Source: Sitta carolinensis (Eukaryota > Chordata > Aves > Passeriformes > Sittidae). From it: DNA of 64,000 bases. Below, in pieces: positions 1 to 14,001 of the stretch; positions within the stretch are counted from its first letter, which is position 1, and the number at the start of each line of letters is the position of its first letter. The stretch is taken from contig JAVUNC010000006.1 of NCBI GenBank assembly GCA_032173965.1, forward strand, positions 18,202,028 through 18,266,027, read 5' to 3'. The position numbers and the translations under genes were made by a program. The notes beneath the pieces were generated by a model. That model was not told where the DNA came from. It ran no database searches and saw nothing but the letters and a program-made list of their open reading frames with translations.

Positions 1-1389
1 CAGCCTGGAACCCACACTGGTCTTCACACCATGCTACCAGGACAGTCATCCCCTCATCTGTCCTTGATGTGACCTCCTCAGATGCTCAGAGCATCACTTA
101 GAGCCTGCTGGCTCTGGACCTGCACCTGCACTCCTGACACAGCTTCCCCTCTCTGTGCTCCCACCACCGTGTGTCTGTGCAAACACTGTTTCTGTGTGGC
201 CACGATTATACTCTCAGTTTCTCTCTTTAAGCTGTCTTTGACAAGTCATTTAGAGTTTCCCTGCTTTCATCAGCTTTTATAGTGAAGGAAAGTTGGCAGG
301 CACTTCTCAACCACCTGACTTGTCTCTTGTCTGATGATTGATTTCCAGTGGGAGTAAGTTTTGATATTTGAAAAGATCCAACCTATTATTATTGAACATT
401 TGAGTTGTGTAATGGAAGTATCTGTCTGACAAACCCAGAAGGATATTTGAGCGGAAGGCTCAAAGGCTTAAGGAAATTCTAGATCATGTATAAAATATTG
501 CCCAGTGCATTGTCTCTAATGTCAGACAGAGAATGGAGAGAGGCCAAAATGTCAGGAGAATGCAGCCAGGTTGAGGGAAAAAGAAAAGATGCAAATGGAA
601 TATTTCAAAAAAGTGAGAAGAAATGTTAGCTTCTATAAAGAATGAAAGATATGGCAGACAATGGGATGAAAAGGACCGATTCTGACCTACATAGCCAGGC
701 AGAATCCCTGCTGACAGAGAGGAAAAATTATGCCTTTGATCTGCAGGTGATATCAAGACTCTGGGCAGAGAGAGCTGATAAATCTTGTTGGAAAAAAAAT
801 GACACCAGCCCCAGTGGAACCCGGGCTCTCACTGCAGACAGGTCAGCAGCCCATTTGGTGTGCAGCGTAGCTCCAGCTGTTTCTTGGGGACAGGAAAACA
901 GAATCATTCCCCCTGGGGACGGACAAAGTTACCCCCTGGTGACAGACAAACCTTACCTTCGAGGATGAGACCCTGGGCCTTAGCTCAGGGTTGGAGCTCT
1001 GCTGGCAGGAGCCTGCTGAGGGCTGGTGGCTGGAGGGGCTGCCAAGGGGCTGCTTTCCAGCTCCAAGCTGAGCTCCTGTGCCTTGCACTAACAGGTGTCT
1101 TTTTCCTGGAAAACAAACAAAAGTTGCTCTGTCAGCCACAGAAGTGTCCCTTTATGCCTCACAACCTGAGCCAAGTACCAGCTGCTGTTGCTATGAGACG
1201 CATTGTGCAGAACATGTACACCTAAGGGTAGAGCACATGCTCAGTCGTGAGCTGGTGCAGGGCCTCATGTAGCTGGGAGACCAGCTGCAAGTTTTGGAGA
1301 AATCCCTCCCTTTTGGAGCAGATGGGAAAAGACATTTATTTTCTCCTTTGATGCCAAGGAAAAGACACCATTATCCCTCCCCTCATTTC

Positions 1390-1493
1390 CAGGCACAGTC
1401 TCACCCAGGTCACTGCCATCTCTCATTTGTCCCCAGGCACAGCCTCACCTGGGTCACTTCTATTGCTCAGCTGTCCCCAGGCACAACTTCATG
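1390..1493. repeat. 44-bp tandem repeat, about 2.4 copies
   Basis: Two full 44-bp units (1390-1433 and 1434-1477) and a partial third start with CAGGCACA and share the spaced words CTCACC, GGTCACT and TGTCCC. The copies differ by substitutions but keep exactly the same length, so this is an aged local duplication. No gene is associated. Confidence 0.6.
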
Positions 1494-4400
1494 TTTTCTC
1501 CTGCCCTTTAATCTGGGAGTTCAGACCAGTCACAGCTCTGGCAAGGAGTAGCTCAAATATACACCTGTATTCCAGGCACCAGCAGATTTTGAGAGCAAGG
1601 GAAGGAGGTGATGTTTTCCCACAGTGATGAATCCATGTCCAGAGAGCTGTAGTGCCACGTTCAAATGCAGGGAGAGATGCTGTCTCATTAGCATATTATT
1701 ATCTTTTTACTAATCAAGTCAGCGTGAATAATTTTGCTTATGATTGTGTTTGATTGTATTAGGATTTATAGACTTGAAAAGCTCTTTTTTTTTCTGAGTC
1801 TGCAGAAGGCAGCAGCACCATTCCTGCACTATTTTTAGCAGATGTTGCAGAGAGCATGCTCTGTGCCTGTCCTGTTTCACTGCCAGGATTGTACACCTGG
1901 AATTCCAAGAGAAGAAAGAAAACTGAGTAGTGTTAAAAGGAAGTTGTTCACCTATCTATGTGTTGCCTGAGGAAGTAAAAGGCAGCCCCTGCCTCCATTC
2001 TGGACTGACTGTAGTGCTTCTAGATGAACCCAGTGGTGCCACAATGGCTTTAAAGCTCATAGACAAAATTACATTTTAAAATTCACACTTACCTTGTGTG
2101 CACATACCATACCCCAAAATGAAGGGGAGATGTTTTCTGCATCAGTGACAGAGAGAAATTTACCTGTAATGTCTGAGGTTATAATTACAAGTGAAAGCTG
2201 GGTGAAAGTGGGAAATTAATTTCCCTGTAACATTAAACCCTAATGGTCCTTTCAGGTTGCAGAGGTTTTGAGGCCATCTCACAGCACAGCTCCAGCCCTC
2301 AGTAAGATTTATGGGTAGCTGCTCTTTTCCCAAGTGTTTTTCTGGATGGGAGCTGCTAGAGTAGTGAGAGCCCTACGAGCTGCTGGAGCAGCCACACCAA
2401 CCCCAAGCCCCTGGGTGTGGTGCTTGGACCCTCGTGGGCTCAGCATCTCCACTGAGGCTCCCTGGAGATCTGTGTCTGAGGAGCAAGGCAGGGAGCAGGC
2501 AGGAGCATGGGACAAGCAGCAGGAGGGAGGAGTGCCCCAGGACCTCGCAGTGCTCTGTTCCATGCTAATGACCACACAGGGAAAAAAGAGTTCCAGCTAC
2601 TCAGTATTGTGCTAAATCCCTTGGATCTGTTATGAACCCAACTGTGTGGAAAGCTCTGCCTTCAGCATTATAGTGCTGTCCATGCTACAGCCACAGAGAG
2701 TGACCTGGGCCAGGGTCCCCATCCAGCTCACAGCCACTGCCCCTGCAGCACGGGGCCTTGGGGCTGTGTAGGGAGCAGGGCTGGCAGCCTGTGAGTGGGG
2801 CATGCCGTCGACATGGACTTCTGATGTGCCAGGGGGCACTGAGAGGAAGTGGGGCTGAATTTCCTCTTGTTAGGCTCCCACCGAACAGGCTTCTGTAGTG
2901 TTCTGTGCCTGTGCCTTACAGAAAAATGCTTCAAATAAATATCCACAACCATTTGGGGACAGGAAAGGAAATCCTTGTCAGGCAAGAGTTGAAGGGCTCC
3001 ACCCGATTATCTTGCCTGAAATACAGCAAAATGCTGACTTGGGTATGTGTTTCCAGGGAGAGATTGGTACTAAGAAACTTTTTAATCTGGTTGAAGAAAC
3101 AAAGGAGTTGGACTGGGAGCTAAAGAATTCAATGGATCTGTAGTAAGGCAGGAGCTCTGAGAATGCTGGAGAATAAAGTTGTGTCACACAATCAAGTGGC
3201 TGGGAGTGAGCTGCAGCCAGGGAGGACTTATCTAGGAGATGGACAATGGAGAGCTCCTGGTGTTGTGGGGATGCTGCAAATGCAGAGATCCTCCCCTCAG
3301 TGCTGTGCTCCACCCCACTGGTGCCAAGGGACAGACAGAGCCTCACCCCAGGCACGGTTGTGGATTATGAAATGCAGGAGCAATGGATCCCCTGAACATC
3401 ATGAACTCTTGGCTTCCTGTGACCCCAGCACCTGTTTGCCCTCCACGGGGTTGAGACGCTGCAAATACCCTGCAGACACGTCCTTATGTTACAGAAGGGG
3501 CAAGAGCCACTCAGGTTTGTGGGTGAAAAGGAAACTGTGACCAAGTGAGACATTAGCTGACATTTCAGCTGAGTGTACATGCCCCTGCACACACGGACAG
3601 AAAAATCACGTTTTTCTCCAGGGGATCTTAAGGAAGCGAATATAATACGATTTTGTGCATAGTCTGTTGTTCTGCATGTTGACACCAACAATTCCAAGGC
3701 ATAAGGGAAAGCAAAAGGAAATAAGATGCAAAATGATTCTGTAATGGGTGCTGCAGATTTTCTGGGGAAGGGATGTTTTTTTCTTTGTTTGCTAAGCTTT
3801 CAAAAATAATACTGATATTTTTATAAAAAGGATTTTTTTGTCTTTTCCTGAAGGTTAACAGCCTGTTGTCTCCTATATAGAGTTATCCTGTGGGCACTGC
3901 TAGCACAGGTAGAGGAATCGCTTCTAGTCCAACTGTCTGCACCCAGCAAGGCAAAAATATTATGGGATTAATAATGGATTTAATAATAAGCCATTATCAA
4001 TAATTCCATCACTCCACTCAGGTACCTGGTTGGTAGTGCTGCTGATTCACAGTGCTGGGCAGAGAGAGGCTGTGTGCCTTTCTGGTCTGTTACTGTGACG
4101 CAGATAGAAACACACAGTAACACACACAACATGTGTTCAGGTAGAGAAGAAGAAAGGAAGAAGATTCTAGTTTATTGTTGACCTCGTATATATAAGTTTC
4201 TGGACAGTGATCAGAGATTGGACAGAGAGGTTACCACCTCTCCATCTTCACTGGTCACTTGAGAAGTCCATCAGGTGATATCTTTTATAAAAGAATGCAA
4301 GCATGATTCTTGTTTATCTTACAATTCATGAGAACTGACTCCACTATACTAAAACAAATCAGAAGGCTGATTTTCAGGGACAACACTGGTCCACCTTCTG

Positions 4401-7400
4401 TGTGCCCAAAAGACATATTGGCTGGCACTCACCCAGCAGGATCAACTACTGACTGCTTGTGCCTTGGGCACAGAATTTGGCAGACACACCCTGGGCCACC
4501 TAAATACATGTGGCAGCAGTGTTGGCATGACAACAGCCCCTGAAGGGAGGGGGGAACAGAAGGGCCCTGAGGATGAGGGTTGGGATCCATTGCAATAAAG
4601 GTGGCAGAGACAAGACCAAGGCGTATAAGCACCCACTGAGTAGGGAGGCTGTCTTTGTCCAGTCCGTGTTCAGTTGGAACATTGTCTCTTACACCAGTTA
4701 CAGACCAGTAAATTTCTAATTCCATTCCCTTGGCCCATCAAGGAGCTAACAGGACAAACTACCATTGAAATTGTACAATAAATAAAAATGTGTGCAAGCC
4801 AGCATTAACTGCTGCTGAAAAAAACACCCCAAACCATGTCCATGCAGTATCCTGCAATGTGAAATGTGTGTCAGAATAAGGTTTCCCTCAAAGTGCACCA
4901 GGCTGGGACCCACAGTTTTATCTGATGGCAGCACAGCCAAAGGAAAAACCTCCGAGTGTTTGCCAACCTTTTTGCAATATTCCAGCTGATGGATTTGTGC
5001 TGAATGAATAAATAAGTTTTACTCTGCTCTCCTACAGAAGGTAGATAAGAAGCCAGAAAACAAATAAGAAGCACAGCAGAACAGCAAATGTATTTGCTTT
5101 AAGGAGGGGAAGCTATGGCTAAGTTTCTAGACCATGAAGCTACAGGCTGCCTCAAATTAAATTCATTTAATGCTTTATATATTTTGTCTGTAGAGATGTG
5201 GGCACTGAATTGTGCATCTGCAGGCGAGGTAGGGAGATCTGGCAGACACTCATGTCACCCCTTGGCATGGTACAGATGCCATGTGTGTATCAGGGACAGC
5301 TGGGAGAATGATGGATGCTCCAGGCAGTGCCCTGTGTCCACAGCCTCCAGTTCTGCCCCACTGGACCAGCCCCCCTGCCTGGCAGAGCCAGGAGAGCCAT
5401 GGGGTGGGAGTCAAGGCTGACAAATCCTCTGGAGGGGGCTCTGGGGGGCCAGTGTGGCACCAGCTGACAAGACAGCAGCCCCCACCTTCTCCCCATCCCA
5501 GCTCTGTCTCCAACCAAGGACTCTGTGGCTTCATCGTCAGGAAGGTTCTGCATTCCCATTCTCCAAATTAGTTTTTGCTCATTTGGCCAAGCCCTAATTC
5601 ATCCTCTGTTGAATATTTTCTCCTCCTGCCAAAAGTAGGGCTCCTATTACTGTTTCTCGCATCTACTTCAGCCTAACGGTGTCTGTAAATAATTTGCAAA
5701 ATGAGCAGGATTTATGAAAACCAGTTGCTCTCTGTGTAGGTAACCTTGTGACTTCAAACATGCCAACGTGCAGGGATGTCAGCCAGTGCTGAAGTAGCAG
5801 CAGCTTTGGGAAGCTGCTCACTGGGGGTGTGAGCACCATGCCATGTGTGCCTTCCTGGCTCTGGCTGTACTTAGAAGCCCAAAATTTCTCACGGAAATGG
5901 GCTGGGCTCTCTCAAAAGTGGTGGTGACAGTGGTTTACCATGTCCAGTCACAGCAGTATCAGTGGCAGCACCTGCTCACACTGGGGACCCTTCTGGCAGC
6001 AGCCAGCAAAGCTACAGGGACAGAATCAAATACAGAAACAAATTGTTCTCTCTTTGTTGTTTGTTAATGATCACCGTGCAACTGCATTCCAGGGCAGGAT
6101 TAGATTTTGGGGATGAGCACAACGTAGGGCAATAATATGACACAAGCACTGAGACCTTGCTGCTCTCTGCCACCCCCCGACAGGAGGCTGCAGCCAGGGG
6201 CAGGTCTGGGAAACGGCCCCAGTGCTGCTGCCTGTCCCCGCGGCGCTGGCATGGCCCGAGCAAGCACAGAGGGACCGGGCTGGGCAGCACTGACATATCA
6301 GGAACAGCGATGGCAGTGTGAGAAACACCAGTATGGACAACTCTAGGAAGGAGAACAGCTGGCTCTGATTTCTTTGTTTCGTAATGTGAGAGTTTGAGTG
6401 TGACCACAAAAGTTAGAAACCGGAAATAACTGAATGTAGTGATAAATGAAAGTCAGTGATAGAAAGTTCGCTGGCATTTTCCTGTGAGGAAAATGCCCTT
6501 AATTCCTTGGACAATGATGGAATCCAACATGCTCACAGTTTTATTGATATTTTTAAAGAATTAGGATAAAAATTTGGATGAATGAGGAGAAAGGTAAAGA
6601 AAATACTCTGGTAAAAATGTTCAGTATTTCAAATTCATTTTGGCCTGGAATAGAAGGAAGAAATTGCTTTTCACATCCTTTTCCAACAGATCTAGTTTAC
6701 TAAATTTCCATTATGAGTCCACTGCATCTTCGTTCTTAAATAATTCCAGAGGTGATGTGGAGAACTGCAAACCTGATCTCATATAAAACCTCCTGAGATG
6801 ATAAAACTTGGGCTGTAAACTTAAGTCATTGTGCAAATACAAAGTTTCTCTGAGCTTTGCTGAACATGTGGAGCTGGCAGCAAATGACAGCCTTGCCCCT
6901 ACAGGTTACACAGAACAGCTTAGTCAGCTCACCAGTGGGAACCTCAAATATTTTGTAAAATATCAGGCTTTTCCAAACATTACTGTAAATTTCCCACTTA
7001 ATTTTATAATATCAAACCTACTCTCATTTTTCCCTCCTCAGTCTTCCATTTGCTTGTGAGATCATGAAGTCCCTGCTGATAGCAAGCTGTGATAAATTAA
7101 GTTTATCACTTATGAAAAAGTATATTTGAGTTATAACTGTTAACTCCAGCTGAAATAATTCTATGGATTCTCCTGAATGCAAAGAAATTCATCTAGGACA
7201 TCAGAGCTCTATAACTATGTGATTTATATGTATAAATAAGAAAGGCATGAGCTAATCAGAGAATGAAAACTGTCAGAAGCTTTTAGTGTGGCTCTGTGGC
7301 AACACCCAGCACTCCCTGTTTGAGCACGTGGGCGGTGGGAAGGTGGGATCTCCACCTTGGAATAAAGCATCCCTGAGATGCTGTGTGAAGAACACATGGG

Positions 7401-7596
7401 CAGTTTTTCCTGAACTTGTCGGGCTTATACTGCCTGAAGAAAGTTGCTTTGGGAAGTCCATGGCCTTAGTGGGAGACTGGATTTTCAGACTGGGACAGTG
7501 GGGGTCAGAACAACCTTTCCCTTCAGTATAGGTCGTTTCAAGATGCTCTGATGGTGTTACAGAAATATCCTGGATCTGTTGAGGACAAATTGCCAC

Positions 7597-7740
7597 ATAA
7601 AAGGTCATGGCCAGGTTGGACAAAGCTTGGAGCAACCTGGTCTAGTGGAGGGTGTCCCTGCCCATGGCAGTGGTGGGATGAGAGGAGTTCCAAGGTCCTT
7701 TCCAGCACAAACCACTCCTGGTTCTGTGACCTATGATATC
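7597..7740 (+). mobile_element. CR1 LINE 3'-end fragment
   Basis: The block contains the typical avian CR1 3' wording in sense orientation: GGTTGGACAAAGCTTGGAGC, AACCTGGTCTAGTGGAGGGT, TGTCCCTGCCCATGGCA and CAAGGTCCTTTCCAGCACAA. It ends in degenerate octamer-like copies (GTTCTGTG, CCTATGAT). It is a dead 5'-truncated copy with no coding part. Confidence 0.85.
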
Positions 7741-10700
7741 ATGTTCCTCTTGGTGATGGACCTCGCTGCCAACACACACTGTGCCACCCCTGGGGCAGAC
7801 CCTGTCAGGGCTTGGGATGGGGCCAGGAACTGCTTTCACCTGGAGCAAACCACTGGCACTTGAGCCAGAGACTTCCTGCAAACCTAAAGTGAGAAAAGAA
7901 AATCCTTGAGGTAGAAAAACCTGGAGGCACTGACCTGAGCTCTGTGTCAAGAGAGGTTTGGGATGACACATCGCTGGGGAGAGCATTATGGTTCTTGCAT
8001 GAGCTCAAAACCAGGTGCTGCTGTTGTTGATGCTAAAGGTTCATTTGATCCCAAAACTGACGGAATGAATTTATCACAGAAAGAACAATCCTGGCTTTTT
8101 ATTTTAAGCACAGCTATTTCAGCCACTAATCACTAGAAACTGGGTGAATATTGTAGGATCCCAGGCTTTGATCTCTTTCCCAGTTAAGTGCTGTCAGCCA
8201 GCATGCAAGTCTGTCATCTTTGCTTTTAGGTCAGTCTCATTCCTGTACAACGTATTTCACATTAATTTTGGCACATTTTCTGCCAGACGGCCAAATTTTC
8301 TAGCTACAGGATTTTATCTGCAAAGTTGTCCTGTGTTCTCCAGACCTGATCTGTTATTCCCAGCATGAGGCTTCAGTTCATGACATAGTGACTGATTTGC
8401 ACAGAGTTTTAGGATCTGGGATTTGGAAGTACACTCCTTTCTGGCACACCTCGTGTTGGTTATATGCATTTTTGTTTGGACCTAGTGGTTTTTTGTGTCT
8501 TCTGCTCTATCTCCCACAGTGGGAGACGGGATTATCTTTCATCTTGCAGAAATAATAGACTTATAGCCCTGAAAATCTGTATATTTAAGGTAAAACCTGT
8601 AGATAGAGGTTATATTTTTAGTAGAACCTCTGGTATGTTAGGTGAAGTTTCAGGTATGAAGTGCTCTTGTTTTTGAATTATTTTCTGTTTTCCTCCAGCT
8701 GTATCAGGTATTGAGGTGAAGGATCATCTTCCCTGCCATAAATCTCCCGTGCTCATACCCTCAGTGCCTCCTGTCTGCAGCAGCCCTGCCATCCCGTGTG
8801 AGATGAGCAACATCATTTCTGTCCTTTGAGAGAAAACATGGCAGGCTTGGAGTCCCCCTAAGCAGTAGTTTTAAAAATAGTGTCACTAAGCTGCTTATGC
8901 AAAAGATAATTTGATTAAAAATCCCCTATAAAATGGAAACTTCCCTTAGTGAAGCATCAGGAAGGAGCTGATTTCACGCATGGTGCTGCACTGAGCTGTG
9001 GGTAATGCAGGTAAGCTGGACACATAGAGAGGATTACTCTGGCTACCTACATGCTTCAAGCTGCTTTTAATTGCAAACAAGGATAAAACAATAAAATACC
9101 ATAAACATATAAATATAAAAGATTTCAAGTATTTCAAGTATTTTTCAAACATTTGCTACTCCATTGCCTCTCAGATGAAGACTCCACTCCTGCTAGGAGA
9201 AGTGATGGGAATGGGGAGTGCTGGGTGCAGCCCTGCCTGCAGACATTGCTGGAGGAGCAGGGTGGTTCCAACAGCCCAGCTTCAGTTCACACAGCCTGGC
9301 CTGGAGGCATGGTAACTGGGAGCAGCAGCAGCTGGAGCCTGTGGGGGTCTGCAGGGAGAGGGGAAAGCCTGGGCCAGGCCACAGTGTCAGGGCACCACTG
9401 GCAGAGAAAGCTGGCCACGGATAACAGCTGGAGCAGCACCTGTGGCACATCCCTCTAGCACGGCCCTGTGGCTCAGCAGCCCAGTACAGACAGTCCTTGC
9501 CTTCCTCCTGGGCATGGGAGGGCTGCTGTGGCTCTGCACAGGTACTGGACAAGGAATTCATGTACCAGAAGGCTCAGAATGGATGAATGCCTGTGGCACC
9601 AGTGGGACCTGTGCCACCCCCGAGTGGTGGCAAGACCATTCTGCTGGGACTGCCCAGGTCCCAGGTACTGCAGAAGGGGACCCCTTGCAGGCCCTGCGGG
9701 GGCCCTCACCTTCCAGAAACTACCATTTGTCACACACAAACGGTATTTAGGTTTCTGACTAATGAGTGACATTATTGATGGCACACTGAGCAAACCATGT
9801 ATCACATGATATATCACACACATCTGATATGTTGTCAGAGAACACATTCCTCATTGCAAAGCCATCCTCCACATTTCTGAACCCCATAGCCCAGTTTACA
9901 AGCCCCAGTTCTATGGGGTTTGGCTTGTTCATGTGTCCCCTTCAGGTTTAGTTCTCTTTTTCCTGGGTTTTATGCATTTATTCAGTCTGTACTACATAGA
10001 GGTCTTTATTTAGCACTATGGACCACCTGGCAGTGAGCTCTTCCTGGAGCTTTCGCTCTCTGGAGGTGCCTCATTTGTCTTGTGTTTGCCTTGAACATAA
10101 GTCATAAGTGACCAGGGCTGCTTGGAAATGCACCATTTTTTCTGAAAGAAAAATCACTCTGCAAACCAAACACACAAATAAAGTATAAATTGTACAGGAT
10201 TCTTATGGCCAGGTTTTGGTAATGGGGGAATTACAAGAGTGGCTCCTGTGAGAAGCTGCCAGAAACTTCTGATGGAACCAATGCCAGTGGCTTCGAGAGG
10301 GATTCTGCAGCTGATATCCACCTAGCTTCTTCATTCCATCCTGCTGCTTCCCTCCTGTTGGTGCTAATGGATGTATTCCCAACCTCATCACTGAACATGG
10401 TAACAATCAACTTTTAGGGAAGAAGTTGACATCTGGTGTGCGAAACAATGAGGAGAGAAAGCAAACAAGAGAGAAGAGAGACCTCAGAGTACAACGTCAG
10501 GGCTGGATTTCTTTTCTTTGTTAGTGCTAGGTTTTGGGAAAGTGGAATTGAAAAAAAAATCCCTTAATTTAAATTTCATTCAATGTCAACCTTCTCACCA
10601 TCATAGAACAGTAACAACACTGGTGGGTTGTTGAAACAAATCACAAAATGCCCACAAACCTGCTCTGAGGAACTAATAGGGAATCTTGGGATTCCAAGAT

Positions 10701-11029
10701 ATCACTTGAGAAAAATAAAAAGCCATACTGTAATGGTATTTGGAGTGCCATTTTCTTCAGAAATGTTGCTTTATTTGTTTCCTCAAGATTCTCTCAGACA
10801 TGTTTCCATCCTCATCATTCAGCCACAGGACAGAAATAAATTTCCCACTCATGAGAAGGTACCAGTCACTGTGTTTGACTTCGAGATTGAAATGCTGTCC
10901 CTGTTCAGACGCAGTCAACAACTGGCAGGCCAGTGCATAGATTGGTTTTTGTAATGCAAACGAGATCCTCATAAGCCCTCCAAATGGAAACCCTCCAGTC
11001 TTGTTACACAAGTCTTAAATTCATTATTA

Positions 11030-11160
11030 ACAGTGTAGCACTGCTAATTGTACAATTGTAATGTAGCATTTGATAATTGCTCACTATGCAAACACTGTAA
11101 AGGCCTTAGAGAATGCATCTAATTATGGGCTTTTGACAGAAAGCAGGCAGAAAATGAGGC
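11030..11160. promoter_or_regulatory. AT-rich candidate regulatory element
   Basis: A short AT-rich block contains several TAAT/ATTA homeodomain-type cores, a GCTAATTGTACAATTGTAAT stretch with local dyad symmetry and an ATGCAAAC octamer-like word. It is surrounded by more GC-rich sequence and is neither repeat nor coding. Assignment as an enhancer is inference from composition only. Confidence 0.25.
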
Positions 11161-12293
11161 TGCTGAAGTGAGTGGCTTAGCTTCCTCATCCTCACGGAGC
11201 ATTGGCAGATGGAATTACAAGCCAAGTGGATCTCCTAGCTGGTGGCCACCAAAGGGGTAACTTTCTTCACCCCCTTCTTCCACATCCTGCTTCCCCTTCT
11301 GGGTATGCTGTCCAGCTTTTGTAGCAATCAATTCTGAGGCATCCACTGGGGCTATTTTCTGGTCTTAGTGGGGATGTAACTTCAAAATTAATCCAAGAAC
11401 ATACCTTGGCTTTTACTGATCCCAAGGAAGCAGAGTTGGGCATTTTGGAGTGGCTGTGTGTGAGTTAGCTGTTATGATTTCTTGCTGGGATGAGTTGATT
11501 TTCTACCAGTAGCTGCTCTGGGGTTGTGTTTGGGATCTATGCTGGAACCAGTGTGGATCCCATGGGGATGTGTCAGTCCCTGCTGAGCAGCACTTGCATA
11601 GTGCCAGGGGCTGCTCTGCTTCTCATCCACCCCACAGCCAGGGGCTGGGGGCACCAGGAGGTGGGGGAACACAGCAGGGACAGCTGATCCTGACTGCCCC
11701 AAGGGATGTCCCAGCCCACAGGACATTGTGCTCAGCATGGAGAGCTGGGGGAGAGGGTTGGGGGCACATTTGAAGTGATGAGGTTTGTCTTCCCAAGTCA
11801 CTGTCATGTGCTGGAGGCTGGCTGTCTCGGGGATGGCTGAGCACCTGCCTGGTATGGGAAGCAGGGAATGAATTCCTTGGTTTGCTGCGTTTGTGTGCAC
11901 AGCTTCTCCTTCAACTGTTAAACTGTCTTTACCTCAACTCACCAATTTTCATGCTTTTGCTCTCCCAGTTCTCTACCCACCCCATGAAGAGTGATCCAGT
12001 GGCAAGGTGAGCCTGAACTGCTGGCTGGGCTGAGACTAGGGCACCTGAGGAGCCAGGCTGCTGGATGCTGCTGGTGGCTCCTCAGCGACATGCTCCTGCC
12101 CCAAGCCCCAGGCACGGCCTGGAGCCTCTGTGACCAGCAGAGCCCCTGGCCCGGGTGCCTCCTCAGTGTGAGCAGCAGAGCCTCACCCAGTGCTGGTGAT
12201 CAGCAGGAGGGGCTGGGGGCCGCTGAGACCCCAGCCCAGCCTCACTGCCAGGAGCAGCAGCCCTGCAGAGCTGGGCAGGGGCAGGAGCAGGGG

Positions 12294-12427
12294 CTGGGCA
12301 GGGTGGAATAGGGCAGGGCAGGGTGGAATAGGGCAGGGCAGGGCAGGGCAGGGCAGGGTGGAATAGGGCAGGGCAGGACAGGGTGGAATAGGGCAGGGCA
12401 GGGTGGAATAGGGCAGGGCAGGGCAGC
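12294..12427 (+). repeat. G-rich composite minisatellite (GGGCA / GGGTGGAATA)
   Basis: The array is built on a 5-bp register: GGGCA units alternate with the 10-bp block GGGTGGAATA. The + strand has almost no pyrimidine other than the C of GGGCA and single Ts. At 12331-12358 five GGGCA units followed by GGGTG give six GGG runs with two-base spacers, a canonical G-quadruplex pattern. The long open frames across it are by-products of the repeat. Confidence 0.9.
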
Positions 12428-13963
12428 AGCGCAGTTTTGTACATCTTTCATTAAACCCATGTTAAACATGGGAAAAACTGCAAAAAGGAGGCTTGGTATT
12501 TCATGTGTAAGCTCTTTAATAAATTTTGGTGTTTCTCATGTTCCGAGATAAAAAAGTGATCGAAAGAGCTCTCTTCTGTCTTTCTGCTGGAAATACATCA
12601 AGGTTTTCTGAATTGACATGATAAATTTTCTTTTAAAATCTAGTCTAAAATCAGATGGAATGCACGGAATCTCTAGCAATGTTTTTCTAGTCAGATGGGC
12701 AAGGCAAAATGTTGTTTCTTTTTACTTCTGTTTTATGAGAAAAAAAATTAATTCACTGTTGTTGTTTCAGAGCCAGAGGTCTCCTTGCACTGCTGCTCTT
12801 GGATGTCACCAGCAATACAAACCTACCCTGAACTGTGCCAGGGGCTTGATAACCTGTCTCAGATGTGACAAGTGGTCATACGTGAAGCAGATTTTTGGTT
12901 CTACTGACTGAGAATGTCAGTAGACGTTTTCCTCTTATTTTCAGTGCTTCTTAACCTGTTCAGATGACCAAATCCTTTTTGCAGCCATATTTTTCCAAGC
13001 AAATGTGGCAGCACCAGTCTTCATCCTTCATGTCCTGTGTGAGCTCCCAGGACTACCAGACACATGGACTGTCAGGGCAGCAGCTTGAGGGTGGAAAGAA
13101 AGAGGTTTGGCCAGGAATGGCAGCATGGTTCTCAGTCACCCCTGATCTCCTCTTGCTAACCCACAGCCAATCCTGGCACATTAGGAAATGTTACCCAGGG
13201 CCTGAGACATATAGGAAAAGGAGGAAAACATGCTTCTTTAGGGGCTGGACTTAAAAAAAACACAAAAACCCCTACCCTGTGTTTGGAAGCTATAGTGGGA
13301 AACTGATGATGAGAAGTAAAATGCATTTTTGTGGAGGACGGCAAGACATTGGAGCAGCTTACCCAAGAGGCCAGTCGAGTTTTGCCTACTTGAGTTGTTT
13401 TTCTTTAGCCCAGCCTGGGTTTGTTTCCAGAAGAGCTTTAAACAGCAGCAAACCCCACGACCCTGTGGCTCTCAGTCTGTGCCCTGTGGCAGGCCAGCCT
13501 GGCATGACGCCCTTCCCAGTTCTCCTTAGGAATGGAACCCTGCAGGACCCAGGATCCTGCCCCTGAGAGGTGACAATGGCAGGAGCAGCAGAGAGCTCCT
13601 GTTAGCAGCAGGAGTGAGAGCGTAATTAGCAGTGACAGCTCCTGACCCAGGTGTCCCTGATCTCCCTGACTCCTGTAAAGGAAGTTGTTAGTCAAATACT
13701 GTGCCTTCGGTGAGAAATAATTACTGCTAATTACTGTCGAGTCATGGCATCCCAAGATTTTAAACACAGTGTGGAAATCTTGTGTGATTAGAGACCATCA
13801 GGCAACTGTCTAAGGGGTCTCCATGCAGCATATTCCTGACAAGATGCTTCATGCCAAACAGGTGAATTTCAATGACGTTTGATCTGCACATAATTTTATT
13901 AAAATACAGCAGGCTGGCAGACTGAGACACAGAAGACAGCCCAAGTCCTCCTCTTGCACCTCT

Positions 13964-13964
<1 letters not shown>

Positions 13965-14000
<36 letters not shown>
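13965..14000 (+). repeat. Poly(A) tract, about 36 bases
   Basis: An uninterrupted run of A follows CACCTCTC. It could be the tail of an old retroposed sequence, but no polyadenylation signal lies just upstream, no source gene is recognised and no clear target-site duplication flanks it. It is therefore called only as a homopolymer. Confidence 0.9.

Positions 14001-14001
<1 letters not shown>

Noticed and set aside
4090..4720. Possible antisense LTR of an endogenous retrovirus
   Set aside because: The style (AACACACAGTAACACACACA, TTTATTGTTGACC, TATATATAAG) recalls bird LTRs, but I could not find matching ends, a target duplication or a family match.
13700..14000. Processed pseudogene ending in the poly(A) tract
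   Set aside because: No polyadenylation signal near the tract, no recognisable parent gene and no flanking duplication.
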